Assembly (NCBI GenBank): GCA_963775235.1
Contig: CAVZHY010000002.1
Span: 496,001 to 560,000, forward strand
From: JBBDMC01 sp963775235
Lineage (GTDB): Bacteria; Pseudomonadota; Alphaproteobacteria; Rhizobiales; Kaistiaceae
Length of the DNA: 64,000 nucleotides
Reading direction: 5' to 3'
Both the position numbers and the translations under genes were made by a program. Each line of letters begins with the position of its first letter. The first letter of the stretch is position 1. The notes beneath the pieces were generated by a model, which saw only the letters and a list, made by a program, of their open reading frames with translations, was not told the DNA's origin and made no database searches. Positions 1 through 8,816 of the stretch are shown here, in pieces.

Positions 1-125
1 ACCCTACACCAATGAGCACGGCGGGCAGGCAGCGTCAGCCACCCATCGCGAGAACTGAATCAGCGCGCCGATTACGGCGATTCCGATCTCGTTGATCGAC
101 CGCGCTAGCGACACGAGTCAGTCGG

Positions 126-572
126 TCACTTCGGGCGGGCGAAGCGCAGCGGCTTGCAGTTGATGGTGACGGATTCAAGATAGCCCGCATTCCCGCCTGT
201 CACTGACTTTGAATCCACGCCGAACGCGTAACTGCCGTCGGGGCATTTGTTTCCGCTCTGTGCCACCGGCGTGTCGCTGGCGTCATACAGAACCTTCTGC
301 ATCTGCCCAATCTGGGCCTCAAGTTCACTTCTCATCTGCGCGATCTGGGCCTGCAGAGCCGCATGCGCCGGCGCATTCACATACCGGTTGTACACGAGAA
401 CTGCCGTCGCGCCGATCAGCACAGACATCAGGCTGCTTAGGGCAACGATCTTCAGATTCGGATGCTCGGTGAACCATTTCCGAACGCGCGGAATTCTTGT
501 GAGCAACCAGGCCAGCAAAAGCGGAACTGCCCAGCCGATCGCCGTCTTCAGGATATCGTTTGCGATTTCCAT
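126..572 (-). CDS. Hypothetical membrane protein with two N-terminal helices
   Basis: A 148-residue protein of unknown function. Two hydrophobic segments lie near residues 8-25 and 40-60, followed by a short amphipathic stretch rich in Gln and Glu (QAQIAQMRSELEAQIGQMQ) that looks like a coiled coil, and a C-terminal soluble part with two Cys (NKCPDG and INCKPL). The start at ATG 572 (MEIAND) is preferred over ATG 596 because a GGGGGGC purine run sits just upstream. No family is recognised. It lies in accessory DNA with no obvious operon partner. The Cys pair suggests a periplasmic disulfide, which is inference. Confidence 0.55.
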   Translation of the reverse strand: MEIANDILKTAIGWAVPLLLAWLLTRIPRVRKWFTEHPNLKIVALSSLMSVLIGATAVLVYNRYVNAPAHAALQAQIAQMRSELEAQIGQMQKVLYDASDTPVAQSGNKCPDGSYAFGVDSKSVTGGNAGYLESVTINCKPLRFARPK

Positions 573-839
573 GGTTGCCCCCCGATGATCCTTCACCGCA
601 AAAACTGCACACGGAACACAACTATCAAAGGCTGTGCCTGATTGATATCTTAACCGGGGATTGCCGCCAGTATTCCGGAGAAATCCGGAATTTCCTCATT
701 TGATGGACTACGCGACCGCATGCCGATTCGGCGTCGTCCCAAAAGAGAGTACCGTTCCGTAGACTCGGCTTTGGCACCAGGCGCGGCGGCAGGCCGCCCA
801 CCGGGCAAATCGGTATTCTGACACAAGCGAAAGGGCGTG

Positions 840-1412
840 ATGGCAAAGACGGTCCAGAGAACACGAGGCACAAGTTCAAAGGAACGGGAGGTTCAGAAAC
901 TTGTCGAGGGCACCGGGATTGGCGATACGGTCGAGGAAATCTACGGGCCGATAAAAGTCGCGGACAGTCTGGTTTGGGAACTGTGGGTCTACGACGCGGA
1001 CGACCAACTCGCCACGCGCTTCGTTGAAGAATTTCCTGACGGGGAGAAGACTGTATATGACACGTTCCAGCAGCTTGCTGTCCGCCTTGACAGCCAGCAT
1101 GCGGAGATCATCAAGCGGCTGCAGGACGCCGAATGGACGAAGACCAAGGAAATGGCCGAAATCCAGTCCACAACAGTTGCGACCGAAGCAAAAGCCGCTT
1201 CCGAACGCCTGACCAGCCTGATCACGCTGATTGTTGCTTCCGGGGGGTTCGCCATTGGCTTGCTGACCATGGCCTACCTTGTGGTGAATGGCGGGCCGTA
1301 TTTCGTCTGGATTGCCGCTTTTGTCCTCGGCAGTGTGGTCGCAAGCGCGTGCGTTTATTTCTATGGAAAATTCTTGGCAATCAAACCGCCGGTCCCTCCG
1401 ACAGGGATCTGA
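840..1412 (+). CDS. Hypothetical two-helix membrane protein
   Basis: A 190-residue protein, unrecognised. The N-terminal 100 residues are soluble and charged. A region near residues 80-125 (about DSQHAEIIKRLQDAEWTKT) looks helical and coiled-coil-like. Two membrane segments follow near residues 127-152 and 158-178, and the tail ends PPVPPTG. A GTG lies immediately upstream at 837, so the start may be three bases earlier; AAAGGG at 831-835 could serve either. Its topology resembles the preceding minus-strand membrane protein, but the sequences are not similar and the genes are convergent-free neighbours rather than an operon. Confidence 0.5.
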   Translation: MAKTVQRTRGTSSKEREVQKLVEGTGIGDTVEEIYGPIKVADSLVWELWVYDADDQLATRFVEEFPDGEKTVYDTFQQLAVRLDSQHAEIIKRLQDAEWTKTKEMAEIQSTTVATEAKAASERLTSLITLIVASGGFAIGLLTMAYLVVNGGPYFVWIAAFVLGSVVASACVYFYGKFLAIKPPVPPTGI

Positions 1413-1478
1413 CAGACCCGCCACCGGCCTGTGCGCACTCGCGGCCTGAATGTCGCGCATTTCGGATGACCCCTCTCC

Positions 1479-1937
1479 TCACCCCGGCCATCTCGGCGGC
1501 CAGACGCCCAGCCGGCGCGCAAGGTCGTGCGTGAGCTCCATCAGCGGCGTGATCTGCGCGTAGATTTGATGTTCCTGCGCCGTGTCGTACGCATCCAGCA
1601 GCTCTTTCAGCGCCCGTGTCGGATGCCCGGCGCGCAAATAAGAAAGTGCGAGGCGCATTTGCGCGCGAATGGCAAAAAGGTGATTGCCGGCCTCCTTCAG
1701 CAATGCCGCGCCTTCCTGAAGAAGCGTGGCGGCAGGGCGGAACCGCCCCAGCGCCATTTCAATAGCGCCCATATCTGAAAGCGCTTCGCCGATAGCGCCG
1801 GGATTGCCGCTTTGTTCCCGAAGCGCCCTCATGTGCTCAAAATCGGCGAGCGCCTCGTTGAGCCGGGCCTGCATCCGGTAGATGTGGCCGCGGATCGAAA
1901 GGTAGCCCGACGCATCGCCAGGCGCTGCACTACGCAC
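1479..1937 (-). pseudogene. C-terminal fragment of a TPR-repeat protein
   Basis: The 152 readable residues consist of TPR-like helical pairs (for example LNEALADFEHMRALREQSG and GEALSDMGAIEMALGRFRPA), ending RLGVWPPRWPG. There is no credible start: the first repeat is already under way at the right edge, and homologous sequence stops near 1935, where an unrelated plus-strand fragment begins. I infer that it is the C-terminal end of a longer regulator or cyclase-associated TPR protein cut off by a rearrangement. TPR proteins act as protein-interaction scaffolds. The adenylate cyclase-TPR gene at 16.2 kb is a different protein. Confidence 0.5.
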
Positions 1938-2170
1938 TGTGGACGCGCGAGATCGCCGAACACCCGATGACCTTTCCCCGGGAGGCTGCCAAATTGCATG
2001 GCGCGAGGAAGGCGGCCATCATCCTGATTTGCAGGCATCCGCGGGAGACGTGCAACGAGCATTTCGCGCGCCAGCATCGCATCATTCAGGAGTACAGCTT
2101 GCCGATCACCGTCTGGGACTGTGATCTGAGCGATCCGGACCTCAGTGCTTGCCAGCGCATCGACGAATGA
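1916..2170 (+). pseudogene. Remnant of an unidentified protein (C-terminal part)
   Basis: An open stretch without its own plausible start reads like a genuine protein end: ALHYALWTREIAEHP, then ARKAAIILICRHPRETC and SLPITVWDCDL, stopping at 2170. Codon use is natural and hydrophobic spacing suggests a folded alpha/beta segment. It abuts the truncated TPR fragment on the other strand, so both appear cut at one junction near 1916-1937. I do not recognise the family. An internal ATG at 1967 could give a 67-residue product, but a decayed remnant is more likely. Confidence 0.35.
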
Positions 2171-2247
2171 TCGTCACGATGCGAATGGCAACCGCTGCCA
2201 ATTCCGGCACCACCAGCACAACGCTTGTGATCGTGGTCACGTCCTGG

Positions 2248-2937
2248 CTAATTGGTCCGAAGGAATTCCGATTCGATCTTGAGACGCCGAAGGCGTTCGT
2301 AGTCCACCGACAGCAATTTCTTGTGGCGTGGTTGGAGGGCCAGAAGGAACGCCACGTGAGGCGTCCGAAACGCTTGCGTGATCAGCCCACCCGTCTCCTT
2401 CGAGAGGCGCCGCAGGAGATTTCTCACGAACCGGCCGCGCTCCTCATATGGGTAATGCTGGTAGATAAGCACCGACTTGCCGCATACCGTGAATGACCTG
2501 ACCTCATCGAAGTACACGTACTTCGTCGCGTTGGGCGTGCCGCGCTGCGTGCGCCGCTCCAGACCGTTGTCGGGATCCAAGAACACCAGGTCGCAATCGG
2601 AACAGGCTTCATTGGCCCGTCTGAAGTACTCCTCGCGCTTCTCCACATTGACCGGCAGCGCCGCATCGAAATAAACGGCACCGGGGACAACCTGAAGTGC
2701 TTGCAGCTTGGTCAGGCGACTTTTCTCCGGCCGACGCATGACGCCCTTCAGAAGGTCAAACAGCTCCGGGTCGGGCTCCTTCCAACGCTCCGGATGGCAA
2801 AGGTAGGATCGTTTTTGGCCATCCCGCGGCACGGTCAGCATCCAGCAGACGCCGATCCTGAGCCCAGCATCGGCGAACGACCGCAAGAGCGCATACTTGC
2901 GGTAGTCGTTGATGTCGCCGACGTACTGCTCTTGCAC
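2248..2937 (-). CDS. Conserved hypothetical protein, QEQYVGD-type
   Basis: A 229-residue protein of unknown function. The frame stays open far upstream, but that part lies opposite the Xre gene and has no protein character. The start chosen is GTG 2937, giving VQEQYVGDINDYRKYALLR, with a strong purine-rich ribosome site (GGGGGCAGGGG) just before it. Visible features are DYRKYALLR near the N-terminus, a central RRANEACSDCDLVFLDPDNGLE, and a C-terminal region with YQHYPYEERGRF. The hydrophobic strand followed by DPDNG resembles the Rossmann or methyltransferase-like fold of three-Cys-motif partner proteins, but this is only a hint. It is divergent from the Xre-led element. Confidence 0.6.
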   Translation of the reverse strand: MQEQYVGDINDYRKYALLRSFADAGLRIGVCWMLTVPRDGQKRSYLCHPERWKEPDPELFDLLKGVMRRPEKSRLTKLQALQVVPGAVYFDAALPVNVEKREEYFRRANEACSDCDLVFLDPDNGLERRTQRGTPNATKYVYFDEVRSFTVCGKSVLIYQHYPYEERGRFVRNLLRRLSKETGGLITQAFRTPHVAFLLALQPRHKKLLSVDYERLRRLKIESEFLRTN

Positions 2938-3045
2938 CCCCTGCCCCCAAATCGGTTCGGGACGAGCATGCCTGAATATTCCATGTTGGGATAATCCTAA
3001 ATTCGGTTTCTTTGGACGGCCGGCAAACTTGCTGGCGGTCCAACC

Positions 3046-3330
3046 GTGCCCTCGATCTACACGGATCAATATCGACGCGTCATTGACGAGCTGAAGCGTG
3101 CCCGCAAGGCCGCCGGCGTCACACAGCAGCGGCTCGCCGAAGCACTTTCGCAGCCCCAGTCTTTCGTTTCCAAGGTCGAGAACGGCGAGCGCCGCCTGGA
3201 CATCGTTGAATTCGCGCACTTTTGCCAAGCGATCGCGGTGGACCCGTGCGAGCTGCTCGCAAAAAGCGAGTTGACGGCCAAGCGGGCGAGGAACCGACGA
3301 ACGGGACGGGACAAGGCCAATGGCCGCTAA
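3046..3330 (+). CDS. Xre-family helix-turn-helix regulator
   Basis: A 94-residue DNA-binding protein. The Xre/Cro fold spans residues 10-70: LKRARKAAGVTQQRLAEALS, then SQPQSFVSKVENGERRLDIVEF, the standard helix-turn-helix with the SFVSKVENG recognition turn. A basic tail follows (AKRARNRRTGRDKANGR). The start is GTG 3046; no nearer ATG exists. It overlaps the next gene by 11 bases, so the two are probably co-translated. It sits at the left end of the integrated element, divergent from the QEQYVGD gene. Its likely role is lysogeny-type control of the element, inferred from position. Confidence 0.85.
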   Translation: MPSIYTDQYRRVIDELKRARKAAGVTQQRLAEALSQPQSFVSKVENGERRLDIVEFAHFCQAIAVDPCELLAKSELTAKRARNRRTGRDKANGR

Positions 3331-4291
3331 ATCGCGTCCACGAACGGTCCGACGCCAGCGCGTGTACCAACGCCGCAAGACAAGCCAAACCGTTACGGTT
3401 CCGAACGATCCTTATTGGCTCGGCGTGGTCGCGCAGCCCGGCAGGCTTGCTGATTTCGATGAAGAATGGTGGTCGCTTGCCCAGGCCGAGTTTGCGTCCA
3501 TGGCAGAAGACGTTCGGCACGTCTCGATCCAAACACTGGATCAAGCGGTCAAGGGGGAGTGGTTCGACGACGGCAAGGACTACGATGTCGCGACCGGTGG
3601 CGTGAAGCTTGGCGTTCCATATAGGAAGCACCTCGACGCCGAGTTCACACAGGGGATGTTGGACGAGACCGCCGAACTCATCGGCAGTCTTGAGAGGCTG
3701 TTCGCGTCAGGCAGATTGACGCCGCAATTCGTGTCGGGATGGGCGCGTTTCAATTACACCTACGGTTACATCACGTCATTGACGATGAACTTCGGCGACG
3801 AAGCCAAGGGTGAACGCAACAGGCGGAAAGGCACTGATAACTCCAAGCGGGAGGATGCCCGCCGGTGGATCGCGAGGCTCATTACCCCGCTCTTGGATGA
3901 GGGTGTGTCTCGGAAAGTGGCCGAAGTGCACGTGGCCCGCGCCGTCCAGGCGTTCATTGCGGCGGGCGTATTTCCCGACGGCTTTAATGACACGTGGTTC
4001 AAGCGGCTACTTCGTCCGAACGGATATCTCGTTACCACGGTGGAACAGAAATATTTCTCCAACCGACGCCTCCGCGAGCACGCCAGGCTGACCGATCTGC
4101 CCTCCCTCCAATCATCCCGGTACCCAGAGGCTGAAGGTCGTGGGCCCATAGCCCGAGGCCATCGGGCATTTCGGTCGTCGCGTCCTCCCACGAAGCGATC
4201 ATCAGTACGTCTCCGCAGCACTGTGCTGCACGCAGCAAGCGGAGACGAAAATGGATGCCAAAACAGGTTGCAGCCACGGAAAGGCTGCTGA
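3320..4291 (+). CDS. Hypothetical protein of the integrated element
   Basis: The reading frame gives 323 residues. Residues 1-260 look like a real mostly helical soluble protein (NDPYWLGVVAQPGRLADFDE, WARFNYTYGYITSLTMNFGD, ARRWIARLITPLLDEGVS). A basic N-terminus (KSRPRTVRRQRVYQRRK) could bind nucleic acid. The last 60 residues are low-complexity, Arg- and Ser-rich, and overlap the next gene, so the true end may be near 4110 with a base error after DLPSL. No family is recognised. It overlaps the Xre gene by 11 bases, which suggests one operon. Confidence 0.6.
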   Translation: MAAKSRPRTVRRQRVYQRRKTSQTVTVPNDPYWLGVVAQPGRLADFDEEWWSLAQAEFASMAEDVRHVSIQTLDQAVKGEWFDDGKDYDVATGGVKLGVPYRKHLDAEFTQGMLDETAELIGSLERLFASGRLTPQFVSGWARFNYTYGYITSLTMNFGDEAKGERNRRKGTDNSKREDARRWIARLITPLLDEGVSRKVAEVHVARAVQAFIAAGVFPDGFNDTWFKRLLRPNGYLVTTVEQKYFSNRRLREHARLTDLPSLQSSRYPEAEGRGPIARGHRAFRSSRPPTKRSSVRLRSTVLHAASGDENGCQNRLQPRKGC

Positions 4292-4461
4292 CGATTTACC
4301 AAGCCGCGGACGCTCTAGGCCTCCATCGTTGGAAGGTTCGACGCGCTGTAACCGCCGGACTCATTCCCAGCTACAGGCTTCTCAACAGTCGCCGCCTGGT
4401 CCGGCTGTCCGAGGTGGTCGCCGTCGTCGACGCCACCCGCGAGGGAGGCAGCGATGACTGA
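4255..4461 (+). CDS. Excisionase-like MerR-type DNA-binding protein
   Basis: A 68-residue protein with a single winged-helix domain: LTIYQAADALGLHRWKVRRA, then GLIPSYRLLNSRRLVRLSEV. This is the layout of the excisionase/helix-turn-helix_17 family, in which the first helix-turn-helix is followed by the Y-R-L-L-N-S-R-R wing. Start ATG 4255 is preferred over the out-of-frame ATG 4251 because the protein character is in this frame; GGAG at 4241 is the ribosome site. Such proteins bend DNA at attachment sites to favour excision. The integrase of the same element is 3 kb downstream. The gene ends in an eight-base overlap with the next gene. Confidence 0.75.
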   Translation: MPKQVAATERLLTIYQAADALGLHRWKVRRAVTAGLIPSYRLLNSRRLVRLSEVVAVVDATREGGSDD

Positions 4462-4673
4462 TCGGAAGAGCGAACCGGCCAGCGCCGGATATTTGGTCTA
4501 CCTGCGCTCGAATGGACGCGTCTGGCCGCAGTGGTGGCGCGAACTCTACTTCGGCGAGCGCGGCGACCGCCGCGCGTCAGTAGTGGCGATTTTTCCGCTC
4601 GACGAAGGTCGAAGTCGGACTTTCACTCAACGAACTCGTCGGGCGCCACCCGCTGCGTTCGGACTATGACTGA
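4454..4673 (+). CDS. Small hypothetical protein, one-base shift near its end
   Basis: About 72 residues, beginning MTDRKSEPASAGYLVYLRSN. It starts inside an ATGACTGA overlap with the excisionase-like gene. As written, the frame ends at 4669 with an Arg-rich tail. Dropping one G near 4605 gives EVGLSLNELVGRHPLRSDYD and a stop at 4673 that overlaps the next start in the same ATGACTGA manner, which is much more natural. The residues GRVWPQWWRELYFGERGD are rich in aromatics. The function is unknown; its placement between xis and the replication gene is typical of satellite and integrative elements. Confidence 0.5.
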
Positions 4674-6847
4674 CGGCGCCGATTCAGCAGCGATGCGACG
4701 TCCCAGCACCGCCCTTCCCGCAGAGTTTCTGAGCCTGTTCCATCCCGGCGGCCCCTGGCATTTGGTCGCGATCGCTCTTGGAGGCAGAACCGAGGCCCAA
4801 ACATTTGACCGTTCCGATGTCGCATCGATGCGCCATTGGATCGACCAGCGCCAGGGCAAAGCGAACCTCTACTTCTCCGTTAATCAACTGCGGCCTGAGG
4901 TCCGGAATGCCAAGGCCAAGAAGACCGACGTGGTCGCCGCTGTCGCACTCCACGTCGACATCGACAGTAACGACCAGAAGACGCTGGAGGCACTCGACCG
5001 CTTCAGCCCCAAAGCGACCGTCGTCGTTTCCAGTGGTGGCGGATATCAGCCTTTCTGGCTGCTCGACCAACCCTGCGCCGATCTTGAACGAGTTGAACGC
5101 TGCAACCTCGCTTTGGCTCATGCACTCGGTGGCGACAATTGTCACAACGCCGACCGCATCATGCGACTGCCAGGGACGTTGAACATCCCAAACGCCAAGA
5201 AGCGCGCGGCGGGCAGAACGACAACACTGGCCTCCGTCGTCGACGAGCTGACGGACTGGACCAGGCGATACCCGATCGATCAGTTTTCCGAAGCGGAAGA
5301 CACGCCAAGCGCCGGCGTCGTTGTTATTCCAACCGGCGAGGTTTCGCTGGTCGACGTTGACGCACTACCCATTCAGGTCAACGAAGTCACCAGGAATCTG
5401 ATCATCATCGGCGACGATACCGATGCTCCGATCGGCAGCGAGGGTGCCCGTTATCCCTCACGCAGTGAGGCGCTTTTCCGGGTCGTGTGCGATCTTGTCC
5501 GCGCCAATTGTTCGCCCATGACCGTCGCGGGCATTATCCTCAACCCCGTCCACGGAATATCGGCGTCCGTATTGGATAAGCCGGATCCCAAGGCTTACGC
5601 CTTCAGGCAAATTCAAGCGGCCAAGGATGCGGTCTCCGAAGCCTGGCCGGACGTCAGCAGACACGGCATTCCCCGGTCAACGCTGCGCAACACGATGGTC
5701 GCCATCAGACGCCTCGGGCTCCATTGTGAATACGACGAATTCAAGCATCGCAAAATCATGGGTGGCCGTGTCCTGCAGAGTTTCGCGGGCGACCTGAGCG
5801 ACGACGGCTGCGCCGTTCTGCGACGGGTAGTGATCGAAGAATTCGGCTTCGACCCCGGCAAGGAAAACAGCCGCGAGGCCGCCAATGTCCTGTGCCTTGA
5901 GAATACCTACCATCCAATCCGCGACTATCTCGGCGCCCTCGATTGGGATGGAGTGCCGCGCGTCGACACGTGGCTCCGTACCCACCTCGGCGCCGACGAT
6001 ACGCCCCTCAATCGGGCGATCGGCCGGAAGATGCTCGTCGCCGCGGTTCGCCGTGTTCGCCAACCCGGCAGCAAGTTTGACCAGATCATCGTCCTCGAGG
6101 GCCCGCCAGGGCACCGGCAAATCGACCGCACTCGAAATACTCGCCGGTGGCCAGGACAACTTCTCAGACGCAGAGATTTTGGCACTCGACCCAAGGGCCC
6201 AAATGGAGGCGCTCGAAGGGGTCTGGATTCACGAGATCTGCGAACTTGAAGGCATCAGTCGCGCCGACACGCAGAAGGTCAAGGCGTTCGCTTCACGGTC
6301 GGTAGACCGGGGCCGACCGGCATACGGCCGCTTCCGCGAGGATCGCCCGCGCCAAGCTATCCTCGTCGGCACTACGAACGACGACAAATACCTTCGTGAT
6401 CAGACCGGCAATCGCCGTTTCTGGCCGGTGCGTACTGGCAAGATTGACCTCGACGGCCTTCGTCGGGACCGCGACCAGCTATGGGCCGAAACCGCCGTCT
6501 TGGAGGCGAGCGGGGAAACCCTCGTCCTACCCGAAGAGCTGTGGGCGGCGGCCGCTCGCGAGCAAGAAGAACGGGTCGAGGACGACCCCTGGCTTGACGC
6601 CCTGGCCAGCGTGGAGGGCGATGTCGTCGGCGGCCTCGAGCGCGTCTCCACGCAAGATCTGCTGCGCATCCACCTCGGCCTTGACCCTTCCCAACAGCAA
6701 CAATTCCACACCAAGCGCCTCGGGCAGTTGATGCGCAAACTGGGCTGGAGCGGCCCAAAAAGCATCAAGGTGCGGGCCAATATCGTTCTCCGCGGCTACG
6801 AGAGGCCGACCACCAAGCCAGACGGCTCCGATGCGCCGCGCCATTAG
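4666..6847 (+). CDS. PrimPol-VapE replication protein, shifted in the Walker A motif
   Basis: About 726 residues once one base is removed. The N-terminal half resembles an archaeo-eukaryotic primase domain: ALHVDID with paired Asp near residue 100, SSGGGYQPFWLL, and NADRIMRLPGTLNIPN. The C-terminal half is a VapE-type P-loop ATPase: GPPGTGKSTALEIL (Walker A), FASRSVDRGRPAYGR, AILVGTTNDDKYL and GNRRFWPV. These proteins start replication of phage satellites and integrative elements. The start is ATG 4666, coupled to the previous gene. The two halves are in different frames, joined by an extra C near 6105 inside Walker A, so the protein is non-functional as written unless the base is a sequencing error. 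Confidence 0.8.
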
Positions 6848-6850
6848 TGA

Positions 6851-6978
6851 TAGCACCGTAGCATGCGTAGCATGTCTCTCTATGAAGGCCGGCGAAGTGG
6901 TGGCGTGGGCCGACGGGCCCAACTTCGGACCGGCGCGGAGCAGCGCCGCACGTGCTACCACATGCCACGCGTGCTACG
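6851..6978 (+). repeat. Iteron-like GTAGCAYG array, both orientations
   Basis: Just after the VapE stop, CGTAGCATG occurs twice in direct tandem (6857-6874), with a weaker match at 6849. About 80 bases later the reverse complement CGTGCTAC occurs twice (6951 and 6970), separated by CACATGCCACG. Spaced short repeats beside a replication protein are what one expects of an origin bound by a satellite Rep, or of arm sites for the integrase. Which of these it is cannot be decided from the sequence. Confidence 0.45.
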
Positions 6979-7631
6979 GGGCGCTGCCTGCGGCCGCATT
7001 TTGCATGCTCGGAGGCAGGCCGCTTTCACGCATGCGCACGCGCGCGCGTGCGCGCGAGGGCATGGCGCGATCACCTCGCGTGCGCGCGAGGCCCTCTTCG
7101 GCCCTCCGACGCCTTCCCGCGCCCGTCAGACCCGCCGACGGCCGATGGGCCGTCTCACCAACCTCGTGCCCGTCGACGCGGCTTTCCGTGTCACGACGGT
7201 GCCGCTCGAGCATCAGTCGAACCGCCGGAATGCCATCGCCGGGCGCGCCGGAGACAATTCCGATTTGTGCGAAGGGGACTGGGTACCACTCCGAATTGTC
7301 ACCGGTGCCGTCGTCCAGTTCGTCGGCCAGCCAGAGGTAACCCGAACCGGCTCGTCAGACGCCCTCGAACAACCGCTACAACTGTCGTGCCACACCGTGT
7401 ACCCGCTGCAGTTCCGAATTGTCCCCGCCCCCGCGACTTCAACCCGGGTCGGGTTGGGGCGAGCGTGTTCTCGCCCGCCGCCCGCCGCGGTCGTCGGGTC
7501 ACCGCACATGTCTTGGTTACCCGGTGGTTACACGTCCGAGTTTCCAACGCGCGTCTTCGCTGCCACTCGCGATTCATTGTGCCGGTTACCGGCGCGATTT
7601 TTTTCTTCGGGATCATAGGTGAACCCGGAGC
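6979..7631. other. Non-coding stretch before the integrase, with alternating GC tract
   Basis: About 650 bases in which no frame has convincing protein character. From 7031 to 7060 the sequence alternates purine and pyrimidine (CGCATGCGCACGCGCGCGCG and onward), a tract able to form Z-DNA. At 7074-7091 there is a hairpin CCTCGCG-TGCG-CGCGAGG. CCGAATTGTC occurs twice (near 7292 and 7415), with one near-inverse copy at 7254. These may be regulator or recombinase sites; none can be assigned. Confidence 0.35.
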
Positions 7632-8792
7632 ATGAAGATGGAATTCTCGATCAACCTCACCCGGCGCGTCCGCAAGCGGAAGCTCTTGAGCGGCGCCGTC
7701 GTCCAGCAGACCCGCTACGTCCTCAACTACAAGGACCCGAAGACCGGCGGACGCCGGCAGGAGTTCTTCGAGACCCACAAGTTGGCGCTGACCCGCCGGA
7801 GCGAACTCATCCTCAAGGTGGGCAGCGGCACCTACGTCGACAAGAAGACTGCGCCGACCGTCGCCGAAGCGGTCGACCACTGGCTCGACGACCGCGCCGC
7901 CAACGTCAAGGCGAACACGCTGACCGCCCACCGCTTCGTCGTCGGCCACATCCGATCGCGGCTGGGCCGTCTCAAGGTCACCGACCTCACCACGGCCGAC
8001 ATCCGAACCTGGCACCGGGCCGTCACCGACCAAATCGGCGCCTACACTGCGAACCGGGCGAAGTCGCTGCTACGGTCGATCCTCGCGCTCTCCGAGGAGG
8101 ACTACGGCGTTCGGGCACCGTCGATGCCCCTCGGCCTGGGACGAGGACGGCAGAAGGTCAAGAAGGCAATTCTGACGCCGCCCGACATCGCCCGCATCAT
8201 CGAGGCGGCGCGCGTCGACCCCGAGCATGGCGTCTACTATGCCTTTCCCTTCCTCGCCGGAACCCGACCCAGCGAGCAATTGGGCCTGCTGTGGGAGGAC
8301 GTCGACTTCGACGCCAATGCGATCCGCATCCGTCGGATCCAGGAGCGCGACGGATCGATCACCCCGATGACCAAGACCGCGGCCGGCACCCGCGAGGTTC
8401 CGATGGGACCGACCCTGCGCAGCATGCTGATGGAATGGCGCCTGCGCTGTCCGCGGTTGGCCGGCGAGCTTCACCGCGTGTTCCCGGGCCCGGGCCGGCT
8501 CGAGCCGTGGCCGAAGCCGCGCTCGAGCGGCGGCGGTCCTCTGCTCTACCAGAACTGGCGCCGCCGCTACTGGGCGCCTGTGTTCAAGAAGCTCGGCCTG
8601 CCCTACGTCACGCCGCACTCAGCCCGACATAGCTACATCAGCACCATGCAGGCGCAGGGCATCGAGGTCGGCCTCGTCGCCAAGCTCGCCGGCCACGCCA
8701 ACGCCGTGGTGACCTTGGGGCACTACACGCAGGCCGTCAGAGGCGGCGAGGACGCCGTTGCGGCGCTGGAGAAGGCGTATACGCCAGCCTAG
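7632..8792 (+). CDS. int: Tyrosine recombinase, integrase of the element
   Basis: A 386-residue phage-type integrase that catalyses site-specific insertion and excision. Residues 60-140 are the SAM-like core-binding domain (TVAEAVDHWLDDRAANVKAN). The catalytic domain shows the Arg in LAGTRPSEQLGLLW, the HSARHSYIS box with His and Arg, and GHANAVVTLGHYTQ with the final His and the nucleophilic Tyr. The full catalytic set is present and no frame break is seen. The start is ATG 7632, with GGAG upstream. It is the rightmost gene of the satellite-like element, so an attachment site should lie close by, but I could not identify one. Confidence 0.92.
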   Translation: MKMEFSINLTRRVRKRKLLSGAVVQQTRYVLNYKDPKTGGRRQEFFETHKLALTRRSELILKVGSGTYVDKKTAPTVAEAVDHWLDDRAANVKANTLTAHRFVVGHIRSRLGRLKVTDLTTADIRTWHRAVTDQIGAYTANRAKSLLRSILALSEEDYGVRAPSMPLGLGRGRQKVKKAILTPPDIARIIEAARVDPEHGVYYAFPFLAGTRPSEQLGLLWEDVDFDANAIRIRRIQERDGSITPMTKTAAGTREVPMGPTLRSMLMEWRLRCPRLAGELHRVFPGPGRLEPWPKPRSSGGGPLLYQNWRRRYWAPVFKKLGLPYVTPHSARHSYISTMQAQGIEVGLVAKLAGHANAVVTLGHYTQAVRGGEDAVAALEKAYTPA

Positions 8793-8816
8793 TTGGCGGC
8801 GCCGGCCGCCACGGAA

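Noticed and set aside
4..114. Minus-strand 36-codon frame with a GTG start and one hydrophobic stretch
   Set aside because: Too short, no clear ribosome site, no support beyond composition.
7299..8033. Minus-strand frame overlapping the start of the integrase
   Set aside because: Antisense to a confirmed integrase and to a noncoding gap; no domain recognised.
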